64,000 bases of DNA, taken from the IMG/VR virus record IMGVR_UViG_3300028840_004314, positions 1 to 64,000 of that record; one strand, 5' to 3'. Under the pieces are notes generated by a model that had not been told where the DNA came from, made no database searches, and was given only the letters and a program-made list of their open reading frames with translations. The position numbers were made by a program, and so were the translations under genes. Shown piece by piece: positions 59,032-64,000 of the stretch (positions within the stretch are counted from its first letter, which is position 1; the number at the start of each line of letters is the position of its first letter). This stretch comes from a virus.

Positions 59032-59730
59032 ATGCCATTCTTTAATTACGACGATCTGATCAAGCTACAACTCCGCCGTTTGAAAAAGAAACACATCAAC
59101 ATGGTGGAGATAGGGGCCTTTGATGGTGTGTACCTTCAACAGTACGTGGATTGGTACAGAGGAATCACAATACATGCCATAGAGCCCTGTAAACGGAATT
59201 ACTCCGCCTTGGAAAGGAGATATAGGAAATGTCGCCAGGTACATCCAGTTAACTGTGCCATATCCTCCAAGGAAGGTAAACGGGACTTGTTTATAGTGGA
59301 TCATCCTAAGTATGAAGGGACCAAGTCCTCCCAATCCAATAGTTTGTACAAGAGTTTCGCCCAGAGTAAGAAGTCATCCAAAACACGAGTAGAACAAGTG
59401 GAGACACTTACACTGAAACACTTTTGTGCCCGTTACAAGATCGAATTACTGGACCTGTTGAAATGCAACTGTGAGGGTGGGGAGTACGACATTTTTACCG
59501 ACACACAGGCCACAGTGGATATCCTGTCACGTACTAACATAATTGACATCGTGATCCATGGGAAAAGTCCTTTGTTTATCGAGGAAAAGTACCGTCGCAA
59601 AAAAAGGGAAATCAACGCCTTGTTAAAGGATCTAGGATTTGTTATCCTGGTGGGGCCAGATCTACAAACAATAAAGAAGCTACCATACTACCACATTCGA
59701 CAAGTGTGGACTAGGGATAAATTGAAATGA
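59032..59730 (+). CDS. FkbM-family methyltransferase
   Basis: A 232-residue protein. MVEIGAFDGVYLQQYVDWY, IEPCKRNYSALERRY, VNCAIS, VEQVETLTLKHFC and DLLKCNCEGGEYDIF are FkbM signatures (here the usual K-D-EG is KCNCEGGE). FkbM enzymes methylate sugars of surface glycans and antibiotics. Stop overlaps the next ATG (ATGA). Confidence 0.82.
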   Translation: MPFFNYDDLIKLQLRRLKKKHINMVEIGAFDGVYLQQYVDWYRGITIHAIEPCKRNYSALERRYRKCRQVHPVNCAISSKEGKRDLFIVDHPKYEGTKSSQSNSLYKSFAQSKKSSKTRVEQVETLTLKHFCARYKIELLDLLKCNCEGGEYDIFTDTQATVDILSRTNIIDIVIHGKSPLFIEEKYRRKKREINALLKDLGFVILVGPDLQTIKKLPYYHIRQVWTRDKLK

Positions 59731-60320
59731 ATTACATCGTTTGTGGTTACTATACTCTCAACACGGATTACGAGGATATGGCCAAGGATCTGATAAAGAC
59801 CTTGGAGACATGGAACCTGGATTACGATATCAGAGCCATCCAGAACCGTGGTAGCTGGTATACCAACATGCAATACAAACCTACTTTCATTCGTCAAATC
59901 ATGGAGGAGTATCCTGACAAGAATGTAGTGTATTTGGATTGTGATGCTGAGGTGATTCAGGATCCCAAACTGTTTCACTATTTAACATGTGATATCGCTG
60001 TACACGTATTGGATCATTCCAAATACGCCAGGAAGAATCACAAACCTGAGATGTTGAGTGGTACCATCTTTTTTAGAAACACAGAAGGAAACAGAACATT
60101 AGTGGATGAATGGATTCGTATTTGTCGGCAGAATGACAGGATGTGGGATCAGGTGGCTTTGGTGAAAGCCATTGGAACCAAACCGTTCCACAATCTTCCT
60201 GAAGAGTACTGTGTTATTTTCGACTACATGCGTACAGTGGAAAGTCCTGTGATAGTTCATTACCAGGCTTCTAGGAAGTTCCGTAGACAGAATGGACGTG
60301 TAACGACAAGAAAGGTATAA
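59727..60320 (+). CDS. Putative glycosyltransferase (nucleotide-diphospho-sugar transferase-like)
   Basis: A 197-residue protein. KNVVYLDCDAEVIQDP contains a DxD metal site, MLSGTIFFRNTEGNRTLVDEWI and RMWDQVALVKA match the small GT-A transferases of capsule clusters. It is the last clear member of the glycan island. ATGA overlap with the FkbM gene suggests that they act on the same product. Confidence 0.65.
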   Translation: MNYIVCGYYTLNTDYEDMAKDLIKTLETWNLDYDIRAIQNRGSWYTNMQYKPTFIRQIMEEYPDKNVVYLDCDAEVIQDPKLFHYLTCDIAVHVLDHSKYARKNHKPEMLSGTIFFRNTEGNRTLVDEWIRICRQNDRMWDQVALVKAIGTKPFHNLPEEYCVIFDYMRTVESPVIVHYQASRKFRRQNGRVTTRKV

Positions 60321-60324
60321 AGAA

Positions 60325-60699
60325 ATGAAAGAAGATCCGTGTAAAGAGGAAAAGTTGAGGAGATATGGACATCCAAAGTTCTATGAGTTGTTGGACGGTA
60401 TGGCAAAACTGCATAGTGAGAAGAATCATGACTATGCGGGAACAGATGATCCTCTCAAGAATTTGAGGTCCTCCACCCGCCTGGGTTTGGAACCATTCAT
60501 GGGCGTGTTGGTTCGTCTTCAAGACAAGTGGAGTCGTTTGGAATCCTACGCCAAACAGGGAAATCTCCTTGTAAAGGGAGAGGGTGTAGAGGATACGCTT
60601 ATGGATAACGCCGTGTATTCCTTGTTGGCTATCATATTGTTACAGGAGGCCGGCGAGAAACAACAAGCCCAGGAGTCTGATCAATCCGAGGACAAATAA
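60325..60699 (+). CDS. DUF1599-like (nucleotide-modification-associated) protein
   Basis: A 124-residue protein. HSEKNHDYAGTDDPLKNL, FMGVLVRLQDKWSRLESY and EDTLMDNAVYSLLAIILLQE match DUF1599 (nucleotide modification associated domain 1), an all-helical fold related to MazG-type pyrophosphatases. It may handle modified nucleotides, together with the deoxyribosyltransferase-like gene two bases on. Confidence 0.72.
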   Translation: MKEDPCKEEKLRRYGHPKFYELLDGMAKLHSEKNHDYAGTDDPLKNLRSSTRLGLEPFMGVLVRLQDKWSRLESYAKQGNLLVKGEGVEDTLMDNAVYSLLAIILLQEAGEKQQAQESDQSEDK

Positions 60700-60700
60700 C

Positions 60701-61156
60701 ATGAAATTCTATCTCGCACATCCAACGGCCGCAAAAAAGGTGATTCGTCAATGGCAACTGAGGGTGGAAAAGGAAACCTCCCTTCGGTTTTTGAATCCTT
60801 TGTTTGATATCGAAGAGGGGATGGGGGATTTTCATGGAAACCTGTTCAAGAGTAAGGAGTTGGTGGAGGCCGATTTGGCCGCCATCTGCAAAGCGGATGG
60901 TATTGTTTCCTTTGTGCTGGATAGAAAGCACTGTTCCACTAACTGGTTCTCCAGAATATGGTGGACGATATTCAATCGTCCAGTGTATTCCTATGGAACT
61001 CCGATGGAGATTTATCAGGGGATGTTGAAAGAACACCACTACATAATTTGTTTGAACAACCAGCATCTTCATCCGTGGATCATGACCATGGGAAAGAAAG
61101 TATTTCGATCTACAAAGGAGTTTGAACGATTTATCGTTACGGAGTTGGGCCAGTAA
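60701..61156 (+). CDS. Nucleoside 2-deoxyribosyltransferase-like protein
   Basis: A 151-residue protein. MKFYLAHPTAA at the start, LVEADLAAICKADGIVSFV in the middle and SYGTPMEIYQGM (with the likely catalytic Glu) match the nucleoside deoxyribosyltransferase fold. It could exchange or remove bases from nucleotides, in line with the DUF1599 gene just upstream. Could instead be a related hydrolase. Confidence 0.65.
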   Translation: MKFYLAHPTAAKKVIRQWQLRVEKETSLRFLNPLFDIEEGMGDFHGNLFKSKELVEADLAAICKADGIVSFVLDRKHCSTNWFSRIWWTIFNRPVYSYGTPMEIYQGMLKEHHYIICLNNQHLHPWIMTMGKKVFRSTKEFERFIVTELGQ

Positions 61157-61180
61157 ACGAGGTTACACCTAGGAATAGCT

Positions 61181-62560
61181 ATGCCACAACTAAATCCAAA
61201 AATCGAACAAAAGGTCCTGAAGTACATTCAGAAAAATCTGACCGCCTCCGGAAAACTTCCGAAGCCCATCATACAGGTGGCGAATCAGTTTGGTGTACAC
61301 AGACAAACCCTCTCTAAAATGATCAAACAGGTGAAGGACGGAAAGGCCCCTGGTGTTGTTACTCAAGAGGAGAAACTTCCAGTTACGGAATGTGAAAAGA
61401 ATTACAAGGAGGATACTGGTAGTGTCACTACCAGATCTCTTCACATTCGAACAGCCGAGGAGGCCTTGAGATACGCCGAGGTGGATACCGATGTATGGGA
61501 GATCGACAGATACATTGTCAACTCCTGGGAAGTAACCACCAAGCTCCAGAAGTACAAACAAACGTCCAGTGGAGATACTGTGCGGTTGGATGACGAAGTG
61601 GGAACCTACACCAACTACCAGGTGAAGGTGTGGCTTCGAAGAAAACAAAAGGAAGTCCGAGCCATGGAGGTCCTACTCACGGACTTATCCAAACAAGGGA
61701 AGAAAACACTTACTCCCTATCAGTTCAAGATTCCCAAAAAACCGAGGAGACAATTGGAGATCTCCGTGGTCGATCCTCATCTTGGTTTGAGATGTCACAA
61801 AGGAGGATCCGACCACAACTGGAGTATGGATGAATGTGAACAAACCGTGAAGGATATGGTTGAACATGTTCTGGCCGACGTGAAGCCATTCGGTCCGTTT
61901 GAAAAGATCATCTTTCCCTTCGGAAACGACTTCCTGCACGTGGACAATGTATGGGGTTGTACTACACAAGGTACGAACCAAAGTGAGGCGGAGGCCTGGC
62001 AACACATTTACATCAGGGCGGAGAAGTTGGTGTTATGGATTACTGAACGACTGCGGAAGGAGGCCCCACTAAAGATCATTACTGTTCCTGGAAATCACGA
62101 TCGACAAAGTGCCTTCACAATGGGACGATTGTTACAGGCGTACTACCATCAGTTTTGTCAGGTGGAAGTACTGTGTGACGCCAGCCCATACAAGTTCCAC
62201 AAGTATGGTGTTAACTTGATTGGGTTCGAGCACGGACACAGTATCAAGAACACTGTACGATTGGCGGCCTTGATGGCAAACGAGTGTAGAGACATTTGGG
62301 CCAGCACATGTTACCGTGAATGGCATCTAGGAGATCAACACAGGAAAGGATCCTCCAAACCGTCCATGATGGAAGAACAAGGAGTGAGTATCGAGTTCCT
62401 CCCTGGACTTACTCCACCCAATGAATGGCATCGCTTGAAATCCTTCAATTGGCAGAAGCGGGCTGGGCTGGGTTTTGTGTGGGATTACGACGCCGGACTC
62501 AAGGCCCGGGTCAATGTCAATATGGATTCCTACAGCGGTACAATAATGAGGCCAAAATAG
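61181..62560 (+). CDS. Helix-turn-helix plus metallophosphoesterase protein
   Basis: A 459-residue protein. Residues 28-52 resemble a helix-turn-helix (IQVANQFGVHRQTLSKMIKQ). A calcineurin-like phosphoesterase domain follows: DPH (198-200), GND (248-250) with His253, GNHD (304-307), GFEHGH (348-353) and WHLGDQH (381-387) provide the metal ligands. Phage enzymes of this build are widespread and may act as nucleases or nucleotide phosphatases. Downstream is a non-coding repeat region and the direction of genes then reverses. Confidence 0.75.
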   Translation: MPQLNPKIEQKVLKYIQKNLTASGKLPKPIIQVANQFGVHRQTLSKMIKQVKDGKAPGVVTQEEKLPVTECEKNYKEDTGSVTTRSLHIRTAEEALRYAEVDTDVWEIDRYIVNSWEVTTKLQKYKQTSSGDTVRLDDEVGTYTNYQVKVWLRRKQKEVRAMEVLLTDLSKQGKKTLTPYQFKIPKKPRRQLEISVVDPHLGLRCHKGGSDHNWSMDECEQTVKDMVEHVLADVKPFGPFEKIIFPFGNDFLHVDNVWGCTTQGTNQSEAEAWQHIYIRAEKLVLWITERLRKEAPLKIITVPGNHDRQSAFTMGRLLQAYYHQFCQVEVLCDASPYKFHKYGVNLIGFEHGHSIKNTVRLAALMANECRDIWASTCYREWHLGDQHRKGSSKPSMMEEQGVSIEFLPGLTPPNEWHRLKSFNWQKRAGLGFVWDYDAGLKARVNVNMDSYSGTIMRPK

Positions 62561-62807
62561 GATTCCTGGGCCCCTCCTGGGCCCCTCCTAGGGCTTAGGG
62601 CATATGGGGCAACCCCTAGGGCCCTCCTAGGGCGTATGGGCCTCCTGGGCCCCTCCTGGGCCCCTCCTAGGGTCGGGAAAGGGCTGATACCTAAGGGCTT
62701 AGGGGCAAGTAAAAAACCTCCCCTAGGGGCGGCCTGGGATCGGAAAATAGCACTCATCCCTCTACCTGGGTTGGGGACGTCGATTTGGGCGTCCCCTTCC
62801 TTTCCCT
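62561..62807. repeat. GC-rich intergenic repeat region between convergent gene blocks
   Basis: No gene is visible. A 30-bp unit rich in GGGCCC and CCTAGG occurs identically at 62564-62593 and 62643-62672, with partial copies between (62604-62634). Many overlapping palindromes (CCTAGG, GGGCCC) can form strong stem-loops on both strands. The region separates + strand and - strand genes and holds terminators for both. Composition is sharply more GC-rich than the rest of the window. Confidence 0.8.
62711..62732 (-). terminator. Rho-independent terminator for the minus-strand genes
   Basis: CCTCCCC (62717-62723) and GGGGCGG (62726-62732) form a stem with one mismatch and a tiny loop; on the - strand it is followed by six T (62716-62711). 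It lies 76 bases past the last minus-strand gene. Confidence 0.6.
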
Positions 62808-62809
62808 TT
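62773..62809 (+). terminator. Rho-independent terminator for the plus-strand block
   Basis: GGGGACG (62773-62779) pairs with CGTCCCC (62790-62796), followed by TTCCTTTCCCTTT. It ends the long + strand block just at the 3' end of the opposing minus-strand gene. Confidence 0.75.
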
Positions 62810-63083
62810 AAATGAATTGACGCCGACGACGTCGACGACTACCTGGGGCGGGCGATACAGTGGTATCCTGAGGAGTGGTGGAAGGAATGGTGGCTGTTGT
62901 AGTAGTACTAGGCAAGGAGGCTATGGAGGCATTCACCTGGGCACAGAATCCATCACATTCCTCCGGTTTGGTACTCTGTCTCTGTTCCACCCAAAACATA
63001 CATCCTGTGACGAGACAGGTTCGTTCCAAAAATGGACACATCTTTTTCTTGGCGACCGCCACGGACATTGATATACGTAACAT
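62808..63083 (-). CDS. Small Cys-rich protein with Ser/Thr/Pro and poly-Arg tail
   Basis: A 91-residue protein on the minus strand. Its ATG (63083) is preceded by AGGAGAAAAC. The N-terminal half has CPFLERTCLVTGCMFW and CDGFC, a Cys spacing seen in small phage zinc proteins. The C-terminal half is Ser/Thr/Pro-rich and ends in a run of six Arg. The overlapping + strand frame is not favoured, as this one has a good ribosome site and joins a minus-strand set. Confidence 0.6.
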   Translation of the reverse strand: MLRISMSVAVAKKKMCPFLERTCLVTGCMFWVEQRQSTKPEECDGFCAQVNASIASLPSTTTTATIPSTTPQDTTVSPAPGSRRRRRRQFI

Positions 63084-63094
63084 GTTTTCTCCTG

Positions 63095-63274
63095 TTAGTT
63101 TGTTTCTAAAATGGAGAATCCTTTGTTGTTGAAGTCTTCTTCCACGGCCTCCTGTATCAGTTCCTGACGTTCCTCTTCAGTTTCACATTCGGCCAGATCA
63201 TCGTCGTTAATGGTAGTGTATTGTGGACGGGCCTTTCCGGCGTATCCATCATTGAATTGCCATCTCACCAACAT
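63095..63274 (-). CDS. Small acidic protein (59 aa)
   Basis: A short minus-strand gene: ATG at 63274-63272, stop TAA at 63097-63095, 59 residues. AAAAAGGAG lies at good distance ahead of the ATG. It starts MLVRWQFNDGYAGKARPQ and continues as an acidic, helical EETEEERQELIQEAVEE-type sequence. Its stop is 12 bases from the ATG of the Cys-rich gene. Function unknown; spacing and ribosome site make it credible. Confidence 0.65.
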   Translation of the reverse strand: MLVRWQFNDGYAGKARPQYTTINDDDLAECETEEERQELIQEAVEEDFNNKGFSILETN

Positions 63275-63289
63275 GTTAGAATCTCCTTT

Positions 63290-63571
63290 TTAACACATAT
63301 CAAAACACAAGGTTCCTAGAATAACGACATCGTTGTAAGGCCAGGGTTCCTGGCAGGCATACATCGTGAACCACCTTTCCATAGGTGTAATGGAATCCAG
63401 GTATTCCCTACACCTTTGTTTGGCAGCCACAGGATCCTGATCCCAACCCTTGGCAAGTTCCAGATACTGGTCATACTGTCTCTGGGATATCAGGTCTATG
63501 TGAACTTCATCATGACTCTCTGGCCACATTAGAAGGTAACCTTCTCTTGTTTTGGTAGGTTCTGGCATCAT
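63290..63571 (-). CDS. Small hypothetical protein (minus strand)
   Basis: A 93-residue protein. Its start overlaps the stop of the upstream minus-strand gene in TTATGATG; GAGGAG lies just ahead. Two ATG codons stand in tandem, so the protein may be 92 or 93 residues. It is mildly acidic with several Trp (LLMWPESHDEVHIDL, MERWFTMYACQEPWPYND). No family recognised. Confidence 0.6.
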   Translation of the reverse strand: MMPEPTKTREGYLLMWPESHDEVHIDLISQRQYDQYLELAKGWDQDPVAAKQRCREYLDSITPMERWFTMYACQEPWPYNDVVILGTLCFDMC

Positions 63572-63783
63572 AACTCCTCTGTATCCTCTTCCTGTTCATT
63601 AAGTAGGGCTATCTTGAGTTCAATGGAGAGGGCCATACTTCCAGCAAGTTGTACGGCAGGACTCAGTTGGAACTCCCATTCGTTTGTGTACACAGTACGA
63701 TGGGCTTCCCCTACTTTGCAATCATCAATGAAAACATGGTATATTTCACCGGGCTGTTTTTTGAATTGTATTGGACTCGACAT
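63568..63783 (-). CDS. Small hypothetical protein (minus strand)
   Basis: A 71-residue protein from the ATG at 63783-63781, with AGGAG upstream. It looks like a small beta domain (EIYHVFIDDCKVGEAHRTVY) with an acidic tail ending in EQEEDTEEL. Unknown function. Overlaps or abuts both neighbours, suggesting one transcript running leftward. Confidence 0.6.
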   Translation of the reverse strand: MSSPIQFKKQPGEIYHVFIDDCKVGEAHRTVYTNEWEFQLSPAVQLAGSMALSIELKIALLNEQEEDTEEL

Positions 63784-64000
63784 CAAAAGATCTCCTCATA
63801 GGTGTTTATGATGCGGAATCCAAGTTGTGTTAACCTACACTTGATTTGGGCATACAACCCACAGACATTCGGATTGGAGGATTGCAACCCACCACGACAG
63901 TCGCCGTCTGTACGTAACTCGATCGAGTGTACTTCGACGTCATCCAGGCCGGTGAGTTCGGGATCCTCCAATGGATCCTTGAAGGGTGTGATATCGATCC
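63783..64000 (-). CDS. Partial minus-strand gene (5' end outside the window)
   Basis: An open frame from the stop at 63783-63785 to the right edge (frame begins at 63998). The visible 71 residues include HSIELRTDGDCRGG and NVCGLYAQIKCRLTQLGFRIIN. A TTG at 63971 is possible as a start, but the frame is open upstream, so the true start is probably beyond the edge. No family recognised. Confidence 0.5.
   Translation of the reverse strand, partial: IDITPFKDPLEDPELTGLDDVEVHSIELRTDGDCRGGLQSSNPNVCGLYAQIKCRLTQLGFRIINTYEEIF

Noticed and set aside
62817-63071. Plus-strand open frame opposite the minus-strand Cys-rich gene
   Set aside because: No ribosome site and it lies just past a + strand terminator; the minus-strand gene has a strong site and fits its neighbours.
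1-64000. T4-type late promoters (TATAAATA) and tRNA genes
   Set aside because: I found no convincing match in the gaps between genes, most of which are too short; reading by eye cannot exclude diverged versions.

Overview
The window is a stretch of a large tailed bacteriophage with a contractile tail (myovirus, distantly T4-like), not a bacterial chromosome. Genes are packed head to tail on the + strand with many ATGA/TAATG stop-start overlaps. It carries a recognisable T4-type morphogenesis set: S80 prohead protease, gp23-like capsid protein, sheath, tube, gp25, gp6/J, gp53, PAAR tip and VgrG/gp5 spike. I see no tRNA, rRNA, IS element, integrase or CRISPR. Portal and terminase are not here and probably lie to the left. 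The host cannot be named; a lipoprotein signal, a probable Tat signal and envelope-sugar genes fit a Gram-negative host. LAYOUT. 1-10.8 kb: small genes, several starting with a short propeptide-like segment ending LxE-A followed by HRDLF, plus acidic proteins that look like prohead-core or internal-head components. 10.8-14.4 kb: prohead protease fused to a coiled-coil scaffold-like tail, then the major capsid protein and a strong terminator. 14.4-24.9 kb: fibre and adhesin genes, two paralogous beta-helix tailspikes and a gp13-like neck protein. 24.9-31.1 kb: a second group of propeptide-bearing or enzyme-like genes (HExxH, SWIM, nucleotidyltransferase fold). 31.1-47.5 kb: head-tail joining, sheath, tube, chaperone pair with a possible frameshift, tape measure, hub, spike, wedge and a C1q-like fibre, with two more propeptide genes inside the baseplate cluster. 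47.5-60.3 kb: a glycan island with NeuB-like and NeuA-like nonulosonic acid enzymes, three sialyltransferase/DUF115-like domains, several glycosyltransferases, an SDR, a radical SAM protein, three methyltransferases and a Tat-signal protein. 60.3-62.6 kb: nucleotide-metabolism genes and an HTH-phosphoesterase. 62.56-62.81 kb: GC-rich repeats and convergent terminators. 62.8-64 kb: small genes on the - strand. HOW IT FITS TOGETHER. The most interesting signal is a recurring motif, about LLxEAHRDLFKP, at the N-termini of otherwise unrelated proteins. Its left half matches the T4 capsid-targeting sequence (about ten residues ending in LxE, cut by the gp21-type protease). I infer that this phage loads a large, varied set of proteins into its head, among them four leucine-rich-repeat proteins and perhaps a nucleotidyltransferase, and may deliver them with its DNA. 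The second notable system is a phage-encoded nonulosonic-acid glycosylation island.
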